This document shows, piece after piece, positions 27,808 through 35,774 of a stretch of DNA of 64,000 bases. Source of the DNA: Hymenobacter sediminicola (GTDB lineage: Bacteria > Bacteroidota > Bacteroidia > Cytophagales > Hymenobacteraceae); assembly GCF_014250515.1 (NCBI RefSeq), contig NZ_CP060202.1, forward strand, positions 3,531,001 to 3,595,000, in the 5' to 3' direction. A program made the position numbers and the translations under genes. Every line of letters begins with the position of its first letter. Position 1 is the first letter of the stretch. The notes under the pieces are model-generated. The model did not search any database. It was not told where the DNA came from and worked only from the letters and a program-made list of their open reading frames with translations.

Positions 27808-29307
27808 ATGCTTCACTTTTACCTCAACGACCACCGCATCAGCACGGCTGAGCCGGCGGGCAGCGCGCTGCTCGATTTTATCCGCTACCAGCAGCATCTA
27901 AAAGGCACCAAAATCGGCTGCCGCGAGGGCGACTGTGGGGCCTGCACCGTGCTGGTGGGCGAGCTGAGTGCCGACGGCCAGACCGTGCAGTACCAGAGCA
28001 TGACCTCCTGCCTGACCCCGCTCGGCAATGCCCACGGCAAGCACATCGTAACGGTAGAAGGCATTAACGCGGCCAGTGGCCAACTCACGCCGGTGCAGCA
28101 GGCCATTGTGCAGGAGGGTGGCTCGCAGTGCGGCTTTTGCACCGTTGGATTCGTTATGTCGCTCACCGGGCATAGCCTCAGCAGCACGCCTGCCACTCCA
28201 GAAACCGGCCTCGCCGCTATTGATGGCAATATTTGCCGCTGCACCGGCTACAAAAGCCTAGAGCGCGCTACGGCTGCCCTCACTGGCCAGCTGCAGGAGC
28301 GCCCCGCCACTGAGGCCCTGAACTGGCTAGCTGAGCAGCAGTTTGTTCCAGCGTATTTCACAGAAATGGCTGGCCGGCTGGCTGCGCTCCAGGCGGAGCT
28401 ACACGAGCCCGCCATGCATGCCAGCGGTATGGGCGGCCTTACCAACGGCTCGTTCGTGAATGGTCCCAATGGCTTTGCGTCGGCGGCCCGGCAGGTGCTG
28501 GGCGGTGGCACCGATTTGCTGGTGCAGCGCCTCGAGCAGCTCCGCGAAATACCGGTACGCCTCGTGTTCGACTTGGCGGAGCTTCGCGGCATTTCGCCGG
28601 TTGATGCCGAAGGGTACGTGACGCTGGGAGCAGCCACCACTGCCGAGCAGCTGCGGGCTTCCAAGATGATGAACGAGCTGTTTCCGCAGCTGCCCGAGTA
28701 TCTGAAGCTGGTATCGAGCACACCGATTCGCAACATGGGCACGGTGGCCGGCAACTTCATCAATGCCTCTCCTATCGGCGACCTGACCATCTTTTTCCTG
28801 GCGCTGGACGCGGAAGTTACACTGGCGGCCCCCACCAGCGACACCCGCACGTTGCCTTTGCACGAGCTGTATCTGGGATATAAGCAGTTGGCCAAAGAGC
28901 TGGAGGAGCAAGTAACGTCCATCCGCTTCCGGGCGCCCCGGCCGGGTGAGTTCTTCCATTTTGAGAAAGTATCGAAGCGCACCCACCTCGATATTGCCAG
29001 CGTGAATTCGGCGGCCTGGCTACGGGCCAAGGACGGCATTATTCAGTCGGCACGTATTTCGGCGGGCGGCGTGGGGCCGGTACCGCTGCGTCTCCACCGC
29101 ACGGCGGCGTTTCTGGAAGGACGCGAAGTCAGTATAGAAACGCTGCAGGCTGCCAACCATATAGCGCAGCAGGAAATTCATCCTATCAGTGATGCCCGCG
29201 GCTCTGCGGAGTATAAGCGCCTGCTGCTACGCCAGCTGCTGTTTGCGCACTTCCTGCAGTTTTTCCCCGAGCGACTTGCTATGCGAGAGTTGCTAGCGGT
29301 TAACTAA
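27808..29307 (+). CDS. xdhA: Xanthine dehydrogenase small subunit (2Fe-2S and FAD domains)
   Basis: The electron-transfer subunit for oxidation of hypoxanthine and xanthine to urate. It has 499 residues: a plant-type ferredoxin domain with GCREGDCGAC, a second 2Fe-2S domain with GSQCGFC and NICRCTGYKS, then an FAD domain (VLGGGTDLLVQ; TPIRNMGTVAGNFINASPIGD) and the CO-dehydrogenase-flavoprotein C-terminal domain. All cluster cysteines are present. Followed by xdhB after 80 bp. Confidence 0.95.
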   Translation: MLHFYLNDHRISTAEPAGSALLDFIRYQQHLKGTKIGCREGDCGACTVLVGELSADGQTVQYQSMTSCLTPLGNAHGKHIVTVEGINAASGQLTPVQQAIVQEGGSQCGFCTVGFVMSLTGHSLSSTPATPETGLAAIDGNICRCTGYKSLERATAALTGQLQERPATEALNWLAEQQFVPAYFTEMAGRLAALQAELHEPAMHASGMGGLTNGSFVNGPNGFASAARQVLGGGTDLLVQRLEQLREIPVRLVFDLAELRGISPVDAEGYVTLGAATTAEQLRASKMMNELFPQLPEYLKLVSSTPIRNMGTVAGNFINASPIGDLTIFFLALDAEVTLAAPTSDTRTLPLHELYLGYKQLAKELEEQVTSIRFRAPRPGEFFHFEKVSKRTHLDIASVNSAAWLRAKDGIIQSARISAGGVGPVPLRLHRTAAFLEGREVSIETLQAANHIAQQEIHPISDARGSAEYKRLLLRQLLFAHFLQFFPERLAMRELLAVN

Positions 29308-29387
29308 TCTTATCCATTTCTCAGGCTCTTTTCGTCTGCGTCCCGGTACCCGGGATTTCCCAACGTCTGCCTTCTCCTGCTACATCC

Positions 29388-31712
29388 ATGAACCACCTTG
29401 ACCCGGTGCGCCACGTGCGCGGCGAATCTTCCTACCTCGATGATATTCCGGTGCAGCAGGGCACGCTCTACGCGGCCGTGTTTGAGGCGGCAGTAGCGCA
29501 CGGGCGGCTCCGAGGACTGGATCTGGCAGCGGCCCGGGCGGCACCCGGCGTGGTCCGCATCCTCACGGCCCACGACGTGCCGGGCGAAAACCAGATTGGC
29601 GGCATCGTGCCCGATGAGCCGGTGCTGGCGGAGGGCACCGTGCATTTCCGGGGGCAGCCAATAGCGCTGGTACTGGCCCACACCGAGCGGCAGGCCCAGG
29701 CCGCCCTACACCTTATCAAAGCTGACATTGAGCCCCTGCCCATCATCACCGACCCGCGGGTGGCAGCGGCCCACAACGAGTTGATTGTACCGCCCCGCAC
29801 CTTCCGCCTCGGCGACTCGCGCACGGCCTGGGCCGACTGCACGCACGTGTTTGAGGGCGTGGCCGAAAGTGGCGGACAGGAGCATCTCTATATTGAAACG
29901 CAGGGCGCCTACGCCTTTCCTACCGAAATGGGTGGGGTACGCATCGTGTCGTCTACGCAGGGTCCAACGGCGGTGCAGCGCCACACGGCGCACGTGCTGG
30001 GCATCGGGATGCACCAAGTAGAAGTAGACGTGACGCGGCTGGGCGGTGGTTTCGGAGGCAAGGAAGACCAAGCTACGCCCTGGGGTGTGCTGGCCGCGCT
30101 GGGGGCTTTCCTGACGCGCCGCCCCGTGAAGCTGGTGCTGGACCGCATGGCCGATATGCGCATGACCGGCAAGCGCCACCCCTACTCCTCTGACTTCCGG
30201 ATCGGGCTGGATACTGATCTGAAAATCGTGGCTTACGAAGTCACGTTCTACCAGAATGCCGGGGCCGCCGCCGACCTGTCGCCGGCCGTGCTGGAGCGTA
30301 CGCTGTTCCATTGCACCAACTCATATTTCATTCCCAACGTGACGGCCACTGCCTACAGCTGCCGCACCAATCTACCGCCTAACACGGCTTTCCGGGGATT
30401 TGGGGGGCCGCAGGGCATGTTCGTAATAGAGTCGGCCATTGCAAAGGCGGCCGAGGAGTTGGGCGTGCCGGCCAGCGAGATTCAGCGGCGCAACCTGTTG
30501 CGCGAAAACGACCTGCTGCCCTACCGCCAGCCCGCCGAAATGTGCCACGCCGAGCAAGCCTGGGACACCGCCGCTGACCTCTACAACCTACCGCGCCTGC
30601 GAGAGGAAGTAGCCGAGTTCAACCAACAGAATGAGCGCCTGAAAAAGGGCCTGTCGGTGATGCCCATCTGCTTCGGCATCAGCTTCACCAAAACGCCCAT
30701 GAACCAGTCGCGTGCGTTGGTGCACATCTACACCGATGGCACGGTGGGCGTGAGCACCGGCGCGGTGGAAATGGGCCAGGGCGTGAACACCAAAATTGCG
30801 CAAGTAGCAGCCCAAACGCTAGGTATCTCCATCGACCGGGTGAAGGTGGAAAGCACCAACACCACCCGCGTAGCCAACACCTCACCCAGCGCCGCCAGCG
30901 CCACCGCCGACCTCAACGGCAAAGCCACCGAAATGGCCTGCCAGGCGCTGCGCGAGCGGCTGTTGCGCCACGCCAGCACCGAGTATACGCTCAACTACGA
31001 AGGCCTCGAAATTCGGGACGAGCAGGTGCTAGCCGCCGGCGTACCCGCCGAAACTACCTGGGAGAAGCTGGTATCGTCGGCGTATTGGCGGCGCGTGAGC
31101 CTAACTGAAAACGCCCACTACGCCACGCCCGACATCCATTTCGATGCCACCATCGAGCAAGGCTACCCCTTTGCTTACCACGTGTATGGCACAGCCCTCA
31201 CCGTTGTCACGGTAGACTGCCTGCGCGGCACCTACGAGCTGGACGCCGTGCATATTGCCCACGACTTCGGGCAGAGCATGAACCCGGCCGTAGACCGGGG
31301 CCAGATTGAGGGCGGCGCGGTGCAGGGCATCGGCTGGATGACGATGGAAGAGTTGATTTACAACGAGGAAGGCCGCCTGCTCAGCAACTCGCTCAACTCC
31401 TACAAAATCCCGGACCTGTACGCCGCGCCCAAGGTGCTGGACGTGCATTTTCTGGATACGCCGGGCCACCCACGGGCTATTTTCCGCTCCAAGGCCGTGG
31501 GCGAGCCGCCGTTGATGTATGGCATCGGAGCCTATTTCGCCATCCGCGACGCGGTGAGGGCCTTCCGCTCCGGCCATCAGCCCACCTTCTCGGCGCCTTT
31601 CACTCCCGAAAAGGTGCTGCTCAACCTGTATCCTCCCGTTTCTGCCCGTTCCGCTGCTGCTTGGCCCTCCGTTTCCACTTCCATCCCCGCAACCACTTCC
31701 GCGGCCTCCTGA
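29388..31712 (+). CDS. xdhB: Xanthine dehydrogenase molybdopterin-binding subunit
   Basis: The molybdenum-cofactor subunit, 774 residues. Landmarks are the active-site Glu region YIETQGAYAFP, the cofactor loop LGGGFGGKE, the substrate Arg in TAFRGFGGPQG, EMGQGVNTKIAQ, and the catalytic Glu in KAVGEPPLMYG. The usual C-terminus (PEKVLLNLY) is followed by about 28 extra residues rich in Ala, Ser and Pro. The last 52 bases are shared, in another frame, with the next gene. The set of residues indicates an active xanthine dehydrogenase rather than a CO dehydrogenase. Confidence 0.95.
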   Translation: MNHLDPVRHVRGESSYLDDIPVQQGTLYAAVFEAAVAHGRLRGLDLAAARAAPGVVRILTAHDVPGENQIGGIVPDEPVLAEGTVHFRGQPIALVLAHTERQAQAALHLIKADIEPLPIITDPRVAAAHNELIVPPRTFRLGDSRTAWADCTHVFEGVAESGGQEHLYIETQGAYAFPTEMGGVRIVSSTQGPTAVQRHTAHVLGIGMHQVEVDVTRLGGGFGGKEDQATPWGVLAALGAFLTRRPVKLVLDRMADMRMTGKRHPYSSDFRIGLDTDLKIVAYEVTFYQNAGAAADLSPAVLERTLFHCTNSYFIPNVTATAYSCRTNLPPNTAFRGFGGPQGMFVIESAIAKAAEELGVPASEIQRRNLLRENDLLPYRQPAEMCHAEQAWDTAADLYNLPRLREEVAEFNQQNERLKKGLSVMPICFGISFTKTPMNQSRALVHIYTDGTVGVSTGAVEMGQGVNTKIAQVAAQTLGISIDRVKVESTNTTRVANTSPSAASATADLNGKATEMACQALRERLLRHASTEYTLNYEGLEIRDEQVLAAGVPAETTWEKLVSSAYWRRVSLTENAHYATPDIHFDATIEQGYPFAYHVYGTALTVVTVDCLRGTYELDAVHIAHDFGQSMNPAVDRGQIEGGAVQGIGWMTMEELIYNEEGRLLSNSLNSYKIPDLYAAPKVLDVHFLDTPGHPRAIFRSKAVGEPPLMYGIGAYFAIRDAVRAFRSGHQPTFSAPFTPEKVLLNLYPPVSARSAAAWPSVSTSIPATTSAAS

Positions 31713-32155
31713 TTTATGCGGCCGGCGACACGGCCGCAGCGCTTTTACTGCATCAATTTTCTGTAGGCCGCCTGCTAGGCATGGCGCTGGTCGGGGGCTT
31801 ACTGTACTCGCTGGAAGTGCCGACGTATTTCAGTTGGATAGACCGGCAAGTACCGCCTGCCCCGGGACTAACGCGGCGCCTGGGGCGGGCAGCCCTGTCG
31901 CTGCTATACTTCAATCCGCTTTGGATTGCGCGGCATATGCTGTTTATCAAGCTGTTTTCGGGCCACGCCGACCAGATTTCAACTGGCCTGTTGCTCGTAG
32001 CCTTGCGCTCCTTCCTGCTGAATGTGCCGGTTTCCTTCGCCGCCAACTACCTCATCCAAAACCACGTTCCGCCACGGCGACGTTTTCTGGCCAGCGCCTT
32101 GTTTTCAGGATTGATGGCGGTGTATTATGCTCTTAGTGCCACTTGGCTGAAATAG
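31661..32155 (+). CDS. Mpv17/PMP22-like small membrane protein with TTG start
   Basis: 164 residues with four hydrophobic segments. The layout follows Mpv17/PMP22: a GD motif in YAAGDTAAALLLHQ, GLLYSLEVPTYFSWIDRQVPP in place of the G-hxW-LDR segment, then PVSFAANYLIQNHVPPRRR near the end, which parallels the conserved P-Q-NF-VP-R stretch. The match is by eye and not strong. The first in-frame ATG would remove the GD motif, so translation must start at TTG 31661 or another non-ATG codon. It overlaps the xdhB end by 52 bp and precedes xdhC, so it is inside the xdh operon. A purine or product channel would be attractive but is not shown. Confidence 0.6.
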   Translation: MALRFHFHPRNHFRGLLIYAAGDTAAALLLHQFSVGRLLGMALVGGLLYSLEVPTYFSWIDRQVPPAPGLTRRLGRAALSLLYFNPLWIARHMLFIKLFSGHADQISTGLLLVALRSFLLNVPVSFAANYLIQNHVPPRRRFLASALFSGLMAVYYALSATWLK

Positions 32156-32216
32156 GAGTTTCATCTGTTGAATTTAGAGCGGTTAGCTGAGCCGTTTTCC
32201 CGCTTTCCTTAGTATA

Positions 32217-33251
32217 TTGGAGTACGCTAATACTTTCCCGCCAGCCTTCGTCGTGGACGACCTATCCGCTACTCCCTCGCGCCCCCGCGACATGCTGGTG
32301 TGGAAGCACGCCGCGGCCAGCCTACGCGCTGGTATTCCGACGGCCCTGCTCTGCGTAGTGCGTAGCGAAGGTTCCAGCCCCGGTCGGCAGGGGTCCAAGA
32401 TGAGCGTGACGGCCACTGGGCTGGCTGGCTCTATCGGGGGCGGCATCATGGAGCATAAGCTGGTAGAGCTGGTACGGGCCCGACTGCGTGAAGGTGACTA
32501 CACCCCCGAAATCCGGCGGCAGGTGCACCGCGCCCACGCCCGCTCCGACCGGTCGGGCATGATCTGTTCCGGCGAGCAGGAGATTCTACTGTTGCCATTG
32601 CGCTCCGAATACCTGGCCAGCCTGGAGGCCTGCAAGCGCGCCCTGCGTCAGTCGGGCGGTTTCCGCTGGGTAGTAGCCGCCGACGGTGGCCCCCGCGTGG
32701 TAGCTGATACCGATGTCACGGCTCCGCTCATCCGGTTCCAGCCGGGCGAGAACTGGCAGTACGAGGAAAAGCTCGGCTTTCGCGACCAACTCACCATAGT
32801 GGGAGGCGGGCACGTGAGCCTAGCACTGTCAAGGACATTGAGCACACTGGATTTTGATATTACCGTGCTCGACGACCGTCCAGCGCTGCATACCCATCTG
32901 CTCAACCCCTACGCCCACCACAAACGCACTGTTCCGTACGACAAACTGGCCCCGGAAGTCCTGGAAGGACCGCACCAGTACGTGGTTATTATGACGGTAG
33001 GATACCGAACCGATGCTGTGGCGCTACGCCAGCTGCTGCATCATCAAGTGCGGTATCTGGGGGTGCTGGGCAGCTCCAATAAGATAACCCATCTGCTGCA
33101 GGAGTTGCGCGCTGCCGGCACCGACGAAGCAGCTCTGAGCCGGATACATGCCCCCATCGGCCTACCGATTCATAGCCGCACCCCGGAGGAAATTGCCATC
33201 AGCATAGCGGCCGAAATAATTCGGGTACGGAATACGCCCGAATCAGAATAA
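32217..33251 (+). CDS. xdhC: XdhC-family molybdenum-cofactor maturation protein
   Basis: Binds and inserts (sulfurated) molybdenum cofactor into xanthine dehydrogenase. The N-terminal XdhC/CoxI domain has EGSSPGRQGSKM and GSIGGGIMEHKLVE; the C-terminal Rossmann domain has LTIVGGGHVSLALS and the family's closing GLPIHSRTPEEIAISI. A TTG at 32217 gives 344 residues; the ATG at 32292 would give 319 and also keeps both domains, so the start is open. Last gene of the xdh operon. A small GCACTA/TAGTGC hairpin follows at 33253-33269. Confidence 0.9.
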   Translation: MEYANTFPPAFVVDDLSATPSRPRDMLVWKHAAASLRAGIPTALLCVVRSEGSSPGRQGSKMSVTATGLAGSIGGGIMEHKLVELVRARLREGDYTPEIRRQVHRAHARSDRSGMICSGEQEILLLPLRSEYLASLEACKRALRQSGGFRWVVAADGGPRVVADTDVTAPLIRFQPGENWQYEEKLGFRDQLTIVGGGHVSLALSRTLSTLDFDITVLDDRPALHTHLLNPYAHHKRTVPYDKLAPEVLEGPHQYVVIMTVGYRTDAVALRQLLHHQVRYLGVLGSSNKITHLLQELRAAGTDEAALSRIHAPIGLPIHSRTPEEIAISIAAEIIRVRNTPESE

Positions 33252-33302
33252 GGCACTAGTTGGTAGTGCTATCCGGGCTTTTCAAGAGTCAACACAAAGC
33301 GG

Positions 33303-33899
33303 CTAGTTTTCCGTCATGTGGTTGCCGTCGAGGTAGCCTTCGGTGAAGACGCGGTACTGGTCGAAGATGGAGCGGACGGAGCGGCGCAATACGATTTCGG
33401 CCTGCGGACCGCTGGGCACCGTGACGCCGGAAGCGTAGCCGTTCCAAACGGCGCGGTTGGTCCGGTTGTCGATGAGCGTGATGAGTAGCGTCCCTTCGGC
33501 CAGCAGCATCCGCTGGGGCTGGTAGCCTTGGCGGTAATCAGAAGGCGTTTCCTCATCCTCCACCTTTTCCTCCTTCACCCAGCGGCTAATTTCCTCCTGC
33601 ACGTAGCCGCGGAAACGCATGTCGCCCTCGAAAACGCGAAAGTTTACCAGCAGATCGGGGCGGCGCTTGTTGGTTTTGTAGCCCTGCACTTTGAGCCGAA
33701 GCCGGATGGCGTCGCGCACGGCTTCGCCTAGCTTGCTGGTATCAGAGGCTAGCCCGTCGCCGGTAACAAATTCGTAGGTGCGGTAGCGGCGGAAATTGCC
33801 TGCATAGCTATAATCAGACTCAATGCGAGCCTCGCGCGCGGCAAAGCAGCCAGAAAGGGCCAGAGCCAGGCCTACAAAAAGGGTAATCGACGGTTTCAT
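33303..33899 (-). CDS. DUF4136-like lipoprotein
   Basis: 198 residues from the ATG at 33899. The signal ends with LSGCFAA. The mature part has the DUF4136 shape: an early YAGNFRRYRTYEF, then DAIRLRLKVQGYK, PDLLVNFRV and, near the end, LITLIDNRTNRAVWNGYASG. The family is thought to sit in the periplasm or outer membrane without a known function. Convergent with xdhC. Confidence 0.75.
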   Translation of the reverse strand: MKPSITLFVGLALALSGCFAAREARIESDYSYAGNFRRYRTYEFVTGDGLASDTSKLGEAVRDAIRLRLKVQGYKTNKRRPDLLVNFRVFEGDMRFRGYVQEEISRWVKEEKVEDEETPSDYRQGYQPQRMLLAEGTLLITLIDNRTNRAVWNGYASGVTVPSGPQAEIVLRRSVRSIFDQYRVFTEGYLDGNHMTEN

Positions 33900-34009
33900 A
33901 CGCAGCACTAATGGGGTGGTGACACACCATCAAGTTACGAAACTGCGGGCTTGTTAGGAACTGATTGTCAGACAGAAAATCGATTAATAATTTTGTCTTA
34001 GCCCAAGTG

Positions 34010-34591
34010 CTATCGGGTTAGCTGCAGCACAGGGGTTTCGGCAGTATAAACTTCTCCGGTGCCAAGCCGGTAGCGGACCCAAAACTGCTGTGGCCCGGCC
34101 TGAGCAGGTGGGGTCATGAAGCGCAGCCGGGGAGCATAGGCCTGGTTGCCACGGGGCGAGAACTCCTGGCCAGTTTCGATATCCAGCAGCAAATCGTTGA
34201 GTGAGGCCCCGGCCGGGTGCCCGGCATCATAGGCAAAGCGGCTGCGTATCACCACCGAATCGAGGGGCTGCTTCGTACCCAAGTAGCCGGGGGCAGGGGT
34301 AGGTGGACAAGCGTAGGCCGCCGACAGCCACCCGCCGGAGGAAGCTGGCCGGTAACCGTAGTAAGTGGTTTGCAGCTGCACAGCCAGCAGCAGGTCAGAG
34401 GCCGGTACCGGCTCGTTGGGGCCGGGCGAGGCGCCTGTAGTTTGGCGGCTGGCAGCCAGTGCTAGGCCCGTGATGGTATAGTAGCGCGCCACGTCCCCAA
34501 TTCGGCACTCATCATCTTTGGCGCAACTCAGCAGCACCGAGCCGGCCGGCGGCACCAATAGCAATAGGCCGAGCAGAAGTTTCCTAGTCAT
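34010..34591 (-). CDS. Lipoprotein of unknown family, paralogue of the next gene
   Basis: 193 residues with a lipoprotein signal (VLLSCAKDD). It shares with the neighbouring product (34663-35235) a mid-protein block: DSVVIRSRFAYDAGHPAG here against DSLTVTSRFDYDAQHPAG there, each followed by SLNDL, and an ending YTAETPV against YTTETVA. Both carry four or so cysteines before or near the middle. The pair looks like a tandem duplication that has diverged. I do not recognise the family. Confidence 0.6.
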   Translation of the reverse strand: MTRKLLLGLLLLVPPAGSVLLSCAKDDECRIGDVARYYTITGLALAASRQTTGASPGPNEPVPASDLLLAVQLQTTYYGYRPASSGGWLSAAYACPPTPAPGYLGTKQPLDSVVIRSRFAYDAGHPAGASLNDLLLDIETGQEFSPRGNQAYAPRLRFMTPPAQAGPQQFWVRYRLGTGEVYTAETPVLQLTR

Positions 34592-34662
34592 GGCGCAGCG
34601 GAAGATATCTGTACGATGTGCTCAATAGAAAAAAATCGGTAGCAATACTACTCAGCCAAAGG

Positions 34663-35235
34663 TCAGGGCTGGATTTCGATGGCTACCGTTTCGGTAGTGT
34701 ATGCCTCGCCGTTAGTTTGGTGGTAGCGCACCCGAAACTGCTGGACCAAGGAGCTGGCAGGCACCTGCCGGAACCGAAAAGCCGGGTCCGGCCCCTCTCC
34801 CACCACCCTGGGCACGGCCAGCCACTCGCGGAGCGGAATTAGCTGGCCATATTCATTTTCCAGCTGCACCAAGTCGTTCAGCGACGAGCCCGCCGGATGC
34901 TGAGCATCGTAATCGAAGCGGCTGGTAACGGTCAGTGAGTCGATGGCTTCGGTATACTCCGGGCCGGTGGGGTCGCAGGCCATGGCCGCAAAGCCGCCAG
35001 TAGAAGCCGGCCGGGCGCTATACAGTCGGGTGTCCAGCCGGAGCCGCAGCTGCAGATCAGCCGTCGATACGCTTTGGCCAGTAGTCAGTACCTGCCCAGC
35101 GGCTCCGGCGGGCTGCCGCAGCAGCAGTGCTTGCACCCCCACGATGTCGTAATACTCCTTCTTGAACGGGCCGCATTTTTCGCAGGCCGGCAACCCGATG
35201 CTAACCAGCGCCACCAATAGTATTTTTTTCACCAT
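34663..35235 (-). CDS. Lipoprotein of unknown family, paralogue of the previous gene
   Basis: 190 residues from the ATG at 35235, which gives a clean lipoprotein signal (IGLPACEKC); the frame is open 21 codons further up without signal-like sequence. Similar to the product of 34010-34591 in the SRFDYDAQHPAGSSLNDL block and the C-terminal YTTETVAIEI strand. Function unknown. Two CxxC-like cysteines follow the lipid-bearing one (ACEKCGP). Confidence 0.6.
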   Translation of the reverse strand: MVKKILLVALVSIGLPACEKCGPFKKEYYDIVGVQALLLRQPAGAAGQVLTTGQSVSTADLQLRLRLDTRLYSARPASTGGFAAMACDPTGPEYTEAIDSLTVTSRFDYDAQHPAGSSLNDLVQLENEYGQLIPLREWLAVPRVVGEGPDPAFRFRQVPASSLVQQFRVRYHQTNGEAYTTETVAIEIQP

Positions 35236-35300
35236 GATACTCCGCTTACTTGTATCTGGATGATAGCCTTTTCGCCCAGCAAGTTGCAACCTACTCAAGT

Positions 35301-35753
35301 TTAGGCGGCCAACTCCCTTTCCAGCACAATGGTAAGCCCATGGCTGCCCTGCACCGTCCCGACGATATCGAAACCGTGGCGCAGGTTGAGCAGCAGCATG
35401 GCCCGCCAGCGGTTATAGGTCTGGGTGCGGATGCGGTGGTAGCCTTGCTCCCGGCACCACGCATGCTGCTGGCGCATTAGCTCCGCGGCAATGCCCTGGC
35501 CCCGGAAATCAGGATGCACACCGCCCAGCCAGCTGTAATAGTGGCCTGGCTTCCGTTCGTAGCCCAGCTTGCAGCCTACCAATTCTTCACCGATGAAGGC
35601 CACCCATGCTTGCACCGGCTGGCGCTGCTGCTGGTAGCGCAGGTCTGCTTTAGTTTCAGCATGCGGCGTTTCGGTGAAGACAGCGGCCAGCAGATCCACT
35701 ATCTGCCCGTGTGGAGCAGCGGAGATATCCGGAAGAAACTGGTAGTCGAGCAT
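35301..35753 (-). CDS. GNAT-family N-acetyltransferase
   Basis: 150 residues, one GNAT domain. The acetyl-CoA loop is seen as GGVHPDFRGQGIAAELMRQQ (about 77-96), preceded by the strand VAFIGEELVGCKLGY and followed by YNRWRAMLLLNLRHGF. The substrate cannot be told. It ends 65 bp beyond the paralogous lipoprotein start and begins 21 bp after the ABC transporter stop, so it may be cotranscribed with the transporter. Confidence 0.82.
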   Translation of the reverse strand: MLDYQFLPDISAAPHGQIVDLLAAVFTETPHAETKADLRYQQQRQPVQAWVAFIGEELVGCKLGYERKPGHYYSWLGGVHPDFRGQGIAAELMRQQHAWCREQGYHRIRTQTYNRWRAMLLLNLRHGFDIVGTVQGSHGLTIVLERELAA

Positions 35754-35774
35754 CTTGTAAAGATAACACGCCCG

